This document shows, in pieces, positions 17,812-25,137 of a DNA stretch of 64,000 bases (its first letter is position 1; each line of letters starts with the position of its first letter). A program made the position numbers and the translations under genes. Origin of the DNA: Bacteroidales bacterium UBA2714 (GTDB lineage: Bacteria > Bacteroidota > Bacteroidia > Bacteroidales > P3); contig DEKU01000015.1 in assembly GCA_002354035.1 (NCBI GenBank), forward strand, positions 29,927-93,926, given 5' to 3'. Under the pieces are notes generated by a model. It made no database searches. It was not told the origin of the DNA and was given only the letters and a program-made list of their open reading frames with translations.

Positions 17812-18546
17812 ATGAGCCACGACAACCCAACACCTATCAACAAAAGCCTACCTATCAGCCAGTGGGCTGAGGAGGACCGCCCTCGCGAAAAGATGCTTTC
17901 ATTGGGCAAAAAAAGCCTCACCGACAGCGAACTTCTTGCCATACTTCTCCGCACCGGCGTGACGGGCACCAGCGCTATCGACCTTGCTAAAAAGCTCCTG
18001 CTGGAGACACACAACAGCCTGACGGAACTCTCCCGCATGGAAGTCAATGATTTGAAGAAAATCCACAAAGGGCTGGGCTTGGCCAAATCTGTCACCGTAC
18101 TGGCCGCCCTCGAACTGGGGAACCGGATGATGCGAGAAGCCAACGAGGTAAAAGAAGACATTATTCGCAACAGCGAAGACCTTTTCCGCTTCATCGGGCC
18201 CTCCATGTGGGACCTCCCCACCGAGGAATTCTGGGCCATCTACCTCAACCAACGAAACAAAGTGGTTCGTAAACAACGCATTGGTACTGGCGGCCTCACT
18301 CAAACCACCGTCGATCTCCGCATCATCTTCCGCGAAGCCCTGCAATACAATGCCGTCGCCGTGGCAGTTGCCCACAACCACCCCTCCGGCAACCTCAATC
18401 CCAGCTCACCCGACAAAGATCTCACCCGCCGCATAGCCGAAGCTGGCAAAATACTAAACATCAAGCTTGTCGAACACCTGATTGTGGCCATCCAACCTAA
18501 CGGAAAGCCCGGCTATTTCAGCTTCACCGAATCCGGTCTTTTGTAA
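17812..18546 (+). CDS. radC: RadC family JAB/MPN-domain protein
   Basis: The 244-residue protein has the usual RadC length. An N-terminal helix-hairpin-helix-like region (SDSELLAILLRTG type, here LTDSELLAILLRTGVTG) precedes a JAB1/MPN metalloprotease fold with the metal motif HNHPSGNLNPSSPD near residues 187-200. Its biochemical role is unproven despite the old DNA-repair name. I chose the ATG at 17812 because an upstream in-frame TTG falls inside the promoter box. The 3' end overlaps the 3' end of the convergent folB gene by 23 bases. Confidence 0.92.
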   Translation: MSHDNPTPINKSLPISQWAEEDRPREKMLSLGKKSLTDSELLAILLRTGVTGTSAIDLAKKLLLETHNSLTELSRMEVNDLKKIHKGLGLAKSVTVLAALELGNRMMREANEVKEDIIRNSEDLFRFIGPSMWDLPTEEFWAIYLNQRNKVVRKQRIGTGGLTQTTVDLRIIFREALQYNAVAVAVAHNHPSGNLNPSSPDKDLTRRIAEAGKILNIKLVEHLIVAIQPNGKPGYFSFTESGLL

Positions 18547-18886
18547 TCACCACCGACACCGAGCGCAGCTGTCCTCCCAACGGAGGATTCATCTTCGTCA
18601 CCCTCACCTCCACATACTCCATGCCGTCAAACTTAGTCAGCAGAGCCGAGGCCACCCTTTCCCCCACATGTTCAAGCAAATGGGAGGGTTGGGACATCTC
18701 GCCTTTTACAACTTGGTAGACATCCAGATAGCTGATTGTGTCAGCTATATTGTCCGACACCTGAGCCACACTTGTGTCAGTATCGAAAACCACATCCAGC
18801 TCGAAATGGGTACCAATGGCCTGCTCCTCGGCAAAACAGCCATGGAAAGCATAAAACCGCATTCCGTTCAATGAAATCCTGCTCAT
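18524..18886 (-). CDS. folB: dihydroneopterin aldolase
   Basis: FolB converts 7,8-dihydroneopterin to 6-hydroxymethyl-dihydropterin in folate synthesis. The 120-residue protein matches the family length. Visible features are ISLNGMRFYAFHGCFAEEQ near the N terminus (the conserved FHG turn), a central YLDVYQVV segment, and the glutamate-containing LLEHVGERVA. The ATG at 18886 gives MSRISLNG; a GTG nine bases earlier is possible. The gene is convergent with radC and their coding ends overlap. No other folate gene is nearby, and no promoter box is clear upstream. Confidence 0.88.
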   Translation of the reverse strand: MSRISLNGMRFYAFHGCFAEEQAIGTHFELDVVFDTDTSVAQVSDNIADTISYLDVYQVVKGEMSQPSHLLEHVGERVASALLTKFDGMEYVEVRVTKMNPPLGGQLRSVSVVITKDRIR

Positions 18887-19029
18887 AAAAAACACTTTAA
18901 ATAAGCCCTACATTACCCACGGCTCCAATCACCCCTTTCCCGGTCGGCACCACCACAGCCCAAGAGCCACGGAACCCCTGCCAGCCCAAAGGGAGCCAAC
19001 ACACAATGCAAGGCCGCCTTGTACCTGTA

Positions 19030-20079
19030 TCAGACTATCGAATCAAACTGCTTTAAAAAACGGAGGTCGTTTTCAAAATACAGCCGCAAATCCCTCACCT
19101 GATACTTCAGCATAGCCATACGCTCCACACCCATTCCCAGTGCAAAGCCAGTATACTCGTTAGGGTCTATACCACATGATTTCAACACATTGGGATCAAC
19201 CATCCCGCAGCCCAGAATCTCCAACCAGCCAGTACCCTTACAGATATTGCAGCCCTTGCCGCCACAAATGCCGCACGATATGTCCATCTCAGCCGAAGGC
19301 TCAGTGAACGGGAAATACGACGGACGGAGACGAATCTGCGTCTGCTCGCCAAACATCTCCTTGGCAAAATAGAGCAGCGTCTGCTTCAAATCAGCAAACG
19401 ACACATTCTTATCCACATACAACGCCTCCACCTGGTGGAAGATACAGTGCGCGCGGGCACTGATAGCCTCGTTGCGGAACACCCTCCCCGGAGCAATGAT
19501 GCGGATAGGAGGCTTGTTATTCTCCATCACCCTCACCTGCACCGACGAAGTGTGTGTGCGCAAAGCCACCTCCTGCTTGCCCTCTTCCTTCTCCACAAAA
19601 AAGGTGTCCTGCATATCGCGTGCGGGATGGTCGTGCGGGAAATTCAGCGCTGAGAAAAGATGCCAATCATCCTCAATCTCCACCGACTCCGCAACCGTGA
19701 AACCGATACGCGAGAAGATGTCAATAATCTCGTTCATCACTACCGAGAGCACATGACGGCTGCCCATCTCCGAGAAATCGGTCGGCATCGTCAAATCATT
19801 CGTACTCTCCTGCGTCTGGTGTTCCTCCACAAAAGACCGGAACTCCTCAATCTTAGTCGTGGCAACAGTCTTCAGCATATTGAGCGCCTTACCCAAGTCT
19901 TTCTTTTCCTCGTTAGGCACCTGCTTAAACTGCTCGAAGAGCTCATTGATTACACCCTTCTTGCCCAAATACTTCACGCGGAACATTTCAATCCGCGCTG
20001 CCTTGTCTTGAACGTTTTCAATGTGAGTGGCCTGGATATCCTCGATATAGGCCTGAATTTTGTCGTTTAGTATGCTCAT
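19030..20079 (-). CDS. pheS: phenylalanine--tRNA ligase alpha subunit
   Basis: PheS carries the catalytic core of the alpha2-beta2 PheRS. The 349-residue length is typical. Class II motifs are visible: RVFRNEAISARAHCIFHQVE (motif 2) and GFALGMGVERMAML (motif 3). A Cys-rich insertion, CGICGGKGCNICKGTGW, marks the version found in Bacteroidetes and some other phyla and probably binds zinc. The start codon overlaps the stop of the upstream cyclophilin gene as ATGA, so translation is probably coupled. pheT is not adjacent, so the two subunits are encoded apart. Confidence 0.97.
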   Translation of the reverse strand: MSILNDKIQAYIEDIQATHIENVQDKAARIEMFRVKYLGKKGVINELFEQFKQVPNEEKKDLGKALNMLKTVATTKIEEFRSFVEEHQTQESTNDLTMPTDFSEMGSRHVLSVVMNEIIDIFSRIGFTVAESVEIEDDWHLFSALNFPHDHPARDMQDTFFVEKEEGKQEVALRTHTSSVQVRVMENNKPPIRIIAPGRVFRNEAISARAHCIFHQVEALYVDKNVSFADLKQTLLYFAKEMFGEQTQIRLRPSYFPFTEPSAEMDISCGICGGKGCNICKGTGWLEILGCGMVDPNVLKSCGIDPNEYTGFALGMGVERMAMLKYQVRDLRLYFENDLRFLKQFDSIV

Positions 20080-20765
20080 CTTTCAATAATAGTCATCTTC
20101 ATTTTAACATCCTCCACCGGGCGGTCCATCGGCCCAGTCTGCACGGCGGCAATCTTATCAATCACCTCCATGCCCTCGACCACTTCGCCAAACACCGTGT
20201 AATCGCCATCCAGGAAAGGCGTTCCGCCCAACGTGGCATACACATCGGCCTGCTCTTTCGTGAACGTACGACCCAAGCGCTGCTCCACCATCTTCAACTT
20301 CTCAGCATCCCACTTATTTCCCTGCACAATATAGAACTGGCACGACGACGAACGCTTCTCCGGGTTCACCTGGTCGGCCTGCCGGGCCGCAGCCAGCGCC
20401 CCTTTCTTATGGTACAACCCCGGCCGGAACTCAGCCGGAAGCGTATACCCCAAATCCCCGTCGCCCAACATCTGGCCAGGCTTGGCATTGCGCGAGTTCG
20501 GGTCACCGCCCTGGATCATAAACTGATTGATAACACGGTGGAAGAGCACATCATTATACGTGCCCTCTTTCACCAATTTTAAAAAATTATCACGGTGCAA
20601 AGGGGTCTCATTATACAACTTGACCACCATATTGCCATACGAAGTTTCGATTTTAACGTAGTACACCTTCTCCTTACTTGCCGCCTGTTTACCAAGGCTT
20701 TGAGCGCACACACCCGTCAAGAAAGAGAGGAACGCAACCAGAAAACAAAATTTTTTTGTCGTCAT
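20076..20765 (-). CDS. exported cyclophilin-type peptidyl-prolyl isomerase
   Basis: The protein of 229 residues from the ATG at 20765 begins with a signal peptide (about residues 1-22, ending VCAQ) and then a cyclophilin domain. Conserved active-site stretches are FHRVINQFMIQGGD and SSSCQFYIV. It would speed proline isomerisation in exported proteins in the periplasm. A reading frame open from 20825 exists, but its extra 20 residues overlap the divergent promoter region, and the shorter start gives a proper signal sequence. A TACTTTTG box lies 30 bases upstream. Its stop overlaps the pheS start. Confidence 0.9.
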   Translation of the reverse strand: MTTKKFCFLVAFLSFLTGVCAQSLGKQAASKEKVYYVKIETSYGNMVVKLYNETPLHRDNFLKLVKEGTYNDVLFHRVINQFMIQGGDPNSRNAKPGQMLGDGDLGYTLPAEFRPGLYHKKGALAAARQADQVNPEKRSSSCQFYIVQGNKWDAEKLKMVEQRLGRTFTKEQADVYATLGGTPFLDGDYTVFGEVVEGMEVIDKIAAVQTGPMDRPVEDVKMKMTIIER

Positions 20766-20780
20766 ACCGTCTTTTTTTAT

Positions 20781-20788
20781 TATTTTTG
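20781..20788 (+). promoter_or_regulatory. promoter -7 box for the lipoprotein gene
   Basis: TATTTTTG matches TAnnTTTG, 55 bases before the ATG at 20844. It is back to back with the minus-strand box at 20795-20802, making a compact divergent promoter. Confidence 0.6.
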
Positions 20789-20794
20789 CAGGTG

Positions 20795-20802
20795 CAAAAG
20801 TA
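20795..20802 (-). promoter_or_regulatory. promoter -7 box for the cyclophilin-pheS pair
   Basis: On the minus strand this reads TACTTTTG, matching TAnnTTTG, 29 bases upstream of the cyclophilin start codon at 20765. Only six bases separate it from the plus-strand box, so the two RNA polymerase sites overlap. Confidence 0.6.
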
Positions 20803-20843
20803 GTAAAAATAATCCACATAAGCACAAAATAAAAGAAAAAATT

Positions 20844-21287
20844 ATGAAGAAAAAAGCCCTGCCACTTTTAGGCCTTCTGTTAATCAGTGCATTATCCACA
20901 GCCCTTTTTAGCTCGTGCGATAAAGATACCTTCTGCTATCTCGACGTCACCGTCTTAGATTCCAAGAACAACAACCTCCCCGCATCCGGCGCATGGGTCA
21001 AAATCCAGTACGTCAAAAACAACGAGGAAGACCCCCAAAACAACGTAGTCGGAACCATCGCCGACACAGGCCAGTGCGACATGAGCGGTGTCTATAAAAC
21101 CAAATTCGCCGCCCCCGCCATCTTCACCATCATGGCCCGCATCGACGAACCCGACACCCTCAACAACAAAAAATACTACCGCCAAGGCGAGCGCACCGTG
21201 CGCCTCAAAGAAGGCGAAACCGTCACCAGCACCGTCAAAGTGACCGGCGAGAAAACCCTAGGCCGCGCCGACTTCCAAGACATCTAA
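20844..21287 (+). CDS. small lipoprotein of unknown function
   Basis: The 147-residue protein starts with a lipoprotein signal: a short Lys-rich N terminus, a hydrophobic core and FSSC as lipobox at about residues 26-29. The rest has a beta-rich look (FCYLDVTVLDSKNNNLPASG, then ERTVRLKEGETVTSTVKV), reminiscent of carboxypeptidase-regulatory or Ig-like folds, but I cannot assign a family. It should sit in the outer or inner membrane facing the periplasm. The start at 20844 was preferred because upstream in-frame codons overlap the divergent promoter and do not give a signal peptide. DUF4301 follows after 21 bases. Confidence 0.75.
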   Translation: MKKKALPLLGLLLISALSTALFSSCDKDTFCYLDVTVLDSKNNNLPASGAWVKIQYVKNNEEDPQNNVVGTIADTGQCDMSGVYKTKFAAPAIFTIMARIDEPDTLNNKKYYRQGERTVRLKEGETVTSTVKVTGEKTLGRADFQDI

Positions 21288-21308
21288 TCCCCCATCCCCC
21301 CATTGCCT

Positions 21309-22856
21309 ATGACAGCCAAGTTCACCGACAGCGACATCAAGCAAATCACAGCCCTCGGCCTGACCGAGGCCGCCGTGCAACATCAGATTGACAACTTCCG
21401 TCAAGGATTCCCCAAAACCGATCTTGTCGCGGCAGCCACCGTCGACAACGGAGGCATCCTCCGCCTCTCCGACAACGACATCAACCTCTACGCTGCCCAC
21501 TACACACAGGCCTCGCAGGGCAAGAAAATCCTCAAATTCGTCCCCGCCTCCGGAGCCGCCACCCGCATGTTCAAAGACCTCTACGCCTTCACCGCCACCT
21601 ACTTCGGCATCGAATACAAGATAGAGAAAGAACATCCCGCCGTCAAAGAATTCCTCGAAAAAATACGCACCTTCGCCTTCTTCGACGACCTCGTGGCATG
21701 CATGGCCAAACACCACGCCGACTTCGGCGACTACATGGACCGCGCCGACTTCACCACCGTCATCAACTTCCTGCTCAACGACCAATACCTGGGCTACGGA
21801 AACCTGCCCAAAGGCCTGCTCAAATTCCATCGCTACGGCCACCTGCAGCGCACACCCCTCGAAGAACACATCGTCGAAGGCGCCGAATACGCCCGCATGA
21901 GCGACGACACCGTCAACCTCCACTTCACCGTCTCGCCCGAACACCGGTCCCTCTTCCGTCGCAAAGTGGCCGAAGTGAAACGCTACTACGAAGACGCCTT
22001 CCACGTAAAACTCAACATCACCTTCTCCGAACAAAAGCACTACACCGACATCATAGCCGTCGACGAACAAAACAACCCCGTCCGCGACGACAACGGGCAA
22101 CTCATCTTCCGGCCCGGCGGCCACGGCGCACTCATCGAAAACCTCAACGAACAACGCGCCGACATCATCTTTGTCAAAAACATCGACAACGTAGTGCCCG
22201 ACTGGATGAAACACACCACCATCATCTACAAGAAAGTCCTTGCAGGCCTGCTGCTCAAACTCCAGCAGCAATGCTTCGACCACCTGCGCACCCTCGACAA
22301 AGGCGCCACACCCCAACAACTCAAAGCCATCGAACACTTTGCCCAGAACGACCTCCACATCGAGCTGCCCGACGGCTACACCGACCTCCCCGCTGCCCAA
22401 CAGGCCCAAAGCCTCCACAACCTGCTCAACCGCCCCATACGCGTATGCGGCATGGTGCGCAACCAAGGCGAACCCGGCGGCGGCCCCTTCTTCACACGCA
22501 ACACACAAGGCATCAAAAGCCTGCAAATAGTGGAGACCGCCCAAATCAACCGCGGCAACCCCCAGCAGGAAGCCATCCTTGCCAGCTCCACACACTTCAA
22601 CCCCGTCGACCTCGTCTGCGCCACCAAAAACTACAAAGGACGCTACTTCGACCTCCGCCAATACATCGACCCCGCCACCGGATTCATCAGCAAGAAAAGC
22701 AAGGGAGCCACCGTGCTCAAATCGCAGGAACTCCCCGGCCTCTGGAACGGAGCCATGGCCAACTGGATCACCCTCTTTGTCGAAGTGCCCCTGGCCACCT
22801 TCAACCCCGTCAAAACCGTCAACGACCTGCTGCGCAAAGAGCACCTCGAAGCCTGA
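21309..22856 (+). CDS. DUF4301 family protein
   Basis: The 515-residue protein resembles DUF4301, a Bacteroidetes family with no established function. Recognisable stretches are LTEAAVQHQIDNFRQGFP near the N terminus and ILKFVPASGAATRMFKDLY around residue 75, whose glycine-rich PASGAATRM looks like a nucleotide or phosphate-binding loop. Later segments GGHGALIENLNEQ and KNIDNVVPDW recall nucleotidyl-transferase-type folds, which is only inference. It is cytosolic with no signal peptide. I chose the ATG at 21309 over a TTG six bases earlier. It shares strand and short spacing with the lipoprotein gene and ends at a good terminator. Confidence 0.85.
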   Translation: MTAKFTDSDIKQITALGLTEAAVQHQIDNFRQGFPKTDLVAAATVDNGGILRLSDNDINLYAAHYTQASQGKKILKFVPASGAATRMFKDLYAFTATYFGIEYKIEKEHPAVKEFLEKIRTFAFFDDLVACMAKHHADFGDYMDRADFTTVINFLLNDQYLGYGNLPKGLLKFHRYGHLQRTPLEEHIVEGAEYARMSDDTVNLHFTVSPEHRSLFRRKVAEVKRYYEDAFHVKLNITFSEQKHYTDIIAVDEQNNPVRDDNGQLIFRPGGHGALIENLNEQRADIIFVKNIDNVVPDWMKHTTIIYKKVLAGLLLKLQQQCFDHLRTLDKGATPQQLKAIEHFAQNDLHIELPDGYTDLPAAQQAQSLHNLLNRPIRVCGMVRNQGEPGGGPFFTRNTQGIKSLQIVETAQINRGNPQQEAILASSTHFNPVDLVCATKNYKGRYFDLRQYIDPATGFISKKSKGATVLKSQELPGLWNGAMANWITLFVEVPLATFNPVKTVNDLLRKEHLEA

Positions 22857-22877
22857 TGCGCATCCACACTACCCCAC

Positions 22878-22911
22878 AGTAGGGTTGTCGCCACGGCAGC
22901 CCTACTTTTTT
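22878..22911 (+). terminator. intrinsic terminator after DUF4301
   Basis: A 10-bp stem (22878-22887 with 22897-22906, one G-T pair) has a 9-base loop and is followed by TTTTT-C-TTT, about 20 bases after the stop codon. Confidence 0.85.
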
Positions 22912-22950
22912 CTTTCCCAAAGACATTTTACTTCTCCAGTACTTACTCTC

Positions 22951-23070
22951 TATTTATACACTATTTATACACTACTTATACACTATTTTATTTCTAAAAG
23001 AGAAATGAAATAGTAGACAAATGGTGTATACTTTGAAAAAAAAGGAGCGGCGGCAGAGACAGCCTGCCCC
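22951..23070. repeat. composite intergenic repeat, copy 2, with 11-bp tandem units
   Basis: Three 11-bp units of the form TATTTATACAC lie head to tail at 22951-22983 (the third has one change). A GTGTATA follows at 23025, then the purine-rich block AAGGAGCG at 23041 with GGCAGAG and CCTGC. The same order of motifs occurs at 1640-1720. It fills most of the convergent 339-base gap between DUF4301 and the TPM gene, in which I see no credible gene; the rest (23071-23195) is featureless. Confidence 0.5.
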
Positions 23071-23195
23071 TACCCTACGCCCTGGCCGGACGCCTCCAGT
23101 CTCGCCGACTCTGAGGCTACGGAGCCAAATTAGCAAGCTCCTGAAAAGAAGATTGTTGGAAGGAAGAAGGGCCGCAGAGGGTCGAATCGGGTCTT

Positions 23196-23984
23196 TCAGA
23201 AACGGCCGTGTGCGCCGCCACCGCCGAAGCTGCCGCCGCCAAAGCCGCCGAAGCCGCCAAACCCTCCCGAATGGCCACCCCACGACGAACCTCCGCCGGG
23301 GAAGAAGAAACCGCCCCAATAAGGGTTGGAGCGCCGACCGGTGCCGCCCGAAAAATGGTCGCCGTGGTCGTCCTTATGGTGCTTCTTGTCATATTGGTGG
23401 GCCAGCACCAGCACTACAACCATCACCAGCAGAAAACCCAGGAAGAACCAGAGGGCTTGCCGCTCCTCCTTTTTATAGTCGGCATAGCTGTACTCGCCCC
23501 TGCACACGGGTTCTATCACATCCAGCGCCTGTGTGAGGGCGGTGTAGTAGTCGCCGTCGGAAAGGGGGGAAACCATCTGTTCGTCGATGATATGCTTGCA
23601 GAAAGCGTCGGGCAGCGCCCCTTCGAGGCCATAGCCGGGGACGAGAGCCACATCGCCGTAAGGTTCCTCCTCGGTCTTGGACTTGATGAGGATGACCAGG
23701 CCATTTTTGAGGTCTTTCTGACCCACGCCCCAGGTGGTGCCGATGCGGGTGCCGAGTTCCATAATCTCGCAGCCGTGGAGCGAGGGGGTGATGATAATCA
23801 GAATCTGGTTGGAGGTGCTGTCGTCGAAGGCCACCAGTCGGCGCTCGAGGGTCTCGCGATCAGAGGGCGAGAGGATGCCCGAGTAGTCGTTGACCAGCCG
23901 ATTGGTGGGTTCGGGGCACCACAAATCCTGTGCCGACACGGCGAGTGTCGGCAACAGGAGCAGTAGAATGAGTATTTTTTTCAT
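23196..23984 (-). CDS. TPM domain protein (YgcG family)
   Basis: The 262-residue protein has a signal peptide (1-18, ending VSAQ), a TPM domain (about 28-165, with LVNDYSGILSPSDRETLERRL and SNQILIIITP), one membrane segment (about 177-195) and a tail made almost entirely of Gly, Ser, Phe and His. TPM proteins are envelope proteins, with phosphatase activity shown for some members and a proposed role in photosystem or membrane-protein repair in plants. The glycine-rich tail is typical of this bacterial branch. The lemA gene lies 5 bases upstream; TPM and LemA genes are a common pair. Confidence 0.9.
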   Translation of the reverse strand: MKKILILLLLLPTLAVSAQDLWCPEPTNRLVNDYSGILSPSDRETLERRLVAFDDSTSNQILIIITPSLHGCEIMELGTRIGTTWGVGQKDLKNGLVILIKSKTEEEPYGDVALVPGYGLEGALPDAFCKHIIDEQMVSPLSDGDYYTALTQALDVIEPVCRGEYSYADYKKEERQALWFFLGFLLVMVVVLVLAHQYDKKHHKDDHGDHFSGGTGRRSNPYWGGFFFPGGGSSWGGHSGGFGGFGGFGGGSFGGGGAHGRF

Positions 23985-23989
23985 TCGTG

Positions 23990-24589
23990 TCAGAAGTCAA
24001 ACTTCACCTCGACAGGGTTCTCGCTGCCTTCGGGGGCGGTGAAATAGCCCTTCTTGTCGAAACCGCAGATGCCGGCGATGATGTTGTTGGGGAAACGGCG
24101 CAGCATCTTGTTGTAGGCGTTGACGGCATCGTTGAAACGGCCGCGCTCGGTGGCGATACGGTTCTCGGTGCCTTCGAGCTGCACTTGCAGGTCGCGGAAG
24201 CCCTGTGTGGCAGTGAGCTCAGGGTAGCGTTCCACCACAACGTTGATGGAGCGGGTGAGGGCGCTGGAGAGCGCATCCTGCGCTTTCTGGAACTGGGCCA
24301 CATTGGCCTCGGTGAGGTTGTTGGCATCCACCTGGACCGAACCGGCTTTGGCGCGGGCTTCGATCACCTCGGTGAGGGTGCCTTTCTCGTAGTTGGCAGC
24401 CCCCTGCACGGTGGCCACGAGCTGCGGGATGAGGTCGGCCCGACGCTTGTAGGCGTTTTCCACTTGCCCCCAAGCTTGGGAGACGTTCTCTTCGGTGTTT
24501 ACCAGTTTGTTGTTGATGCCCACACCCCAAAGGAAGCAGACAGCCAGCAGGCCTACGATAGCCAGGATTACAATAGAGGTTCTCTTCAT
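23990..24589 (-). CDS. lemA: LemA family protein
   Basis: The 199-residue protein has an N-terminal membrane segment (about 6-22) and a long helical periplasmic or cytoplasmic domain. The family signature is clear: NKLVNTEENVSQAWGQVEN, then YKRRADLIPQLVATVQG, and later RFPNNIIAGICGF, which corresponds to the conserved FP-N-AG-FGF motif. The function is unknown beyond an envelope location. A TATCTTTG box lies 61 bases upstream, and the TPM gene follows after 5 bases, so the two form an operon. Confidence 0.93.
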   Translation of the reverse strand: MKRTSIVILAIVGLLAVCFLWGVGINNKLVNTEENVSQAWGQVENAYKRRADLIPQLVATVQGAANYEKGTLTEVIEARAKAGSVQVDANNLTEANVAQFQKAQDALSSALTRSINVVVERYPELTATQGFRDLQVQLEGTENRIATERGRFNDAVNAYNKMLRRFPNNIIAGICGFDKKGYFTAPEGSENPVEVKFDF

Positions 24590-24649
24590 AGGGTTAAAAT
24601 TTTATCGTACTTATATGTTCCGCCGCTCAAGCGGCTTTGATTCGAAATG

Positions 24650-24657
24650 CAAAGATA
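24650..24657 (-). promoter_or_regulatory. promoter -7 box for lemA-TPM
   Basis: On the minus strand this reads TATCTTTG, an exact TAnnTTTG match, giving a leader of about 50 bases that contains a small GCCGC/GCGGC hairpin at 24622-24635. Confidence 0.65.
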
Positions 24658-24731
24658 GTGTTTTTTTTGCATATAACAACTGTTTGTGAAAAAAAAGACC
24701 GCAACTGAAAAAAAAGTTGCGTATGTCAGAA

Positions 24732-24739
24732 TATCTTTG
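24732..24739 (+). promoter_or_regulatory. promoter -7 box for the 44-aa gene
   Basis: TATCTTTG matches TAnnTTTG and predicts a start near 24746, leaving an A/T-rich leader of about 80 bases before the ATG at 24825. A GCAACT/AGTTGC hairpin at 24701-24720 lies just upstream. Confidence 0.65.
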
Positions 24740-24824
24740 TAATTTTGCAGAATCTTTCGGCAGCGTTATAATGAGCGTTATGCTTATATAATCAAGAAGT
24801 TAAACAATAAAAAATTATACAACT

Positions 24825-24959
24825 ATGGGTATCAATGCCAATAAAAAAGTAAAAAGAGCTAAAGTTAGAATCAACGGCAACAAGAACTCCACCAACAACT
24901 GGGGTATTAACGCTGCTGGTTGGAACGCTGTTCACAAAGCCGTTATCAACGCTGAATAA
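24825..24959 (+). CDS. 44-aa basic protein, unknown, probably highly expressed
   Basis: I do not recognise this protein. The frame reads MGINANKKVKRAKVRINGNK, then Asn-rich NSTNNWGINAAGWNAV, and ends INAE followed by TAA. It has eight Lys or Arg and one Glu, so it is strongly basic, with a helical basic N-terminal third and two related GINA segments. There is no signal peptide or membrane segment. Codons are dominated by AAC, GTT, GCT, GGT and AAA, unlike the C-ending genes nearby. An A-rich leader precedes the ATG, a TATCTTTG box lies 86 bases upstream and a textbook terminator follows. It is monocistronic. Binding to RNA, DNA or the ribosome is a reasonable guess from charge alone. Confidence 0.8.
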   Translation: MGINANKKVKRAKVRINGNKNSTNNWGINAAGWNAVHKAVINAE

Positions 24960-24979
24960 ACAGTCCTGTCAACACCCTT

Positions 24980-24995
24980 GCACGCTTCGGCGTGC
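24980..24995 (+). promoter_or_regulatory. UUCG-tetraloop hairpin in the 3' UTR of the 44-aa gene
   Basis: Arms GCACGC and GCGTGC enclose TTCG, closed by a C-G pair, which is the classic extra-stable tetraloop. It begins 20 bases after the stop codon and could protect the message from 3' decay. Confidence 0.6.
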
Positions 24996-25016
24996 TGTCA
25001 AGAGCTTCGGGTGGTT

Positions 25017-25054
25017 AAAAGAGTCGCTTATGCGGCTCTTTTACTTTTTGTTTT
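25017..25054 (+). terminator. intrinsic terminator of the 44-aa gene
   Basis: An 11-bp stem (25017-25027 with 25032-25042, one G-T pair) around a TTAT loop is followed by two T-runs. This closes a transcript of about 300 bases. Confidence 0.9.
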
Positions 25055-25080
25055 TATCCGTGGGGAGGGATGAAAGCAAG

Positions 25081-25112
25081 CGGGGGTGCCCTGTGTGAAG
25101 AGGGCGCCCCCG
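25081..25112 (-). terminator. hairpin after the 1797-aa gene
   Basis: A GC-rich stem (GGGGGTGCCCT against AGGGCGCCCCC with one wobble pair) lies about 25 bases past the stop codon at 25138 on the minus strand. The T-run is weak, so termination is plausible rather than certain. Confidence 0.5.
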
Positions 25113-25137
25113 TTTGGTGAAACTGGTTGCCTGTCCG

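Noticed and set aside
21258..22844. 528-codon open frame on the minus strand
   Set aside because: It mirrors the DUF4301 gene, whose C-ending codons leave the opposite strand without stops; composition is Val/Gly/Glu-rich with no motif.
22951..22983. Possible CRISPR-like array of short repeats
   Set aside because: The three 11-bp units are directly adjacent with no spacers and no cas genes are nearby; they are simple tandem repeats.
23021..23536. 171-codon Arg/Pro-rich open frame on the plus strand
   Set aside because: Its first part lies in the composite repeat and the rest is antisense to the TPM gene's glycine-rich tail.
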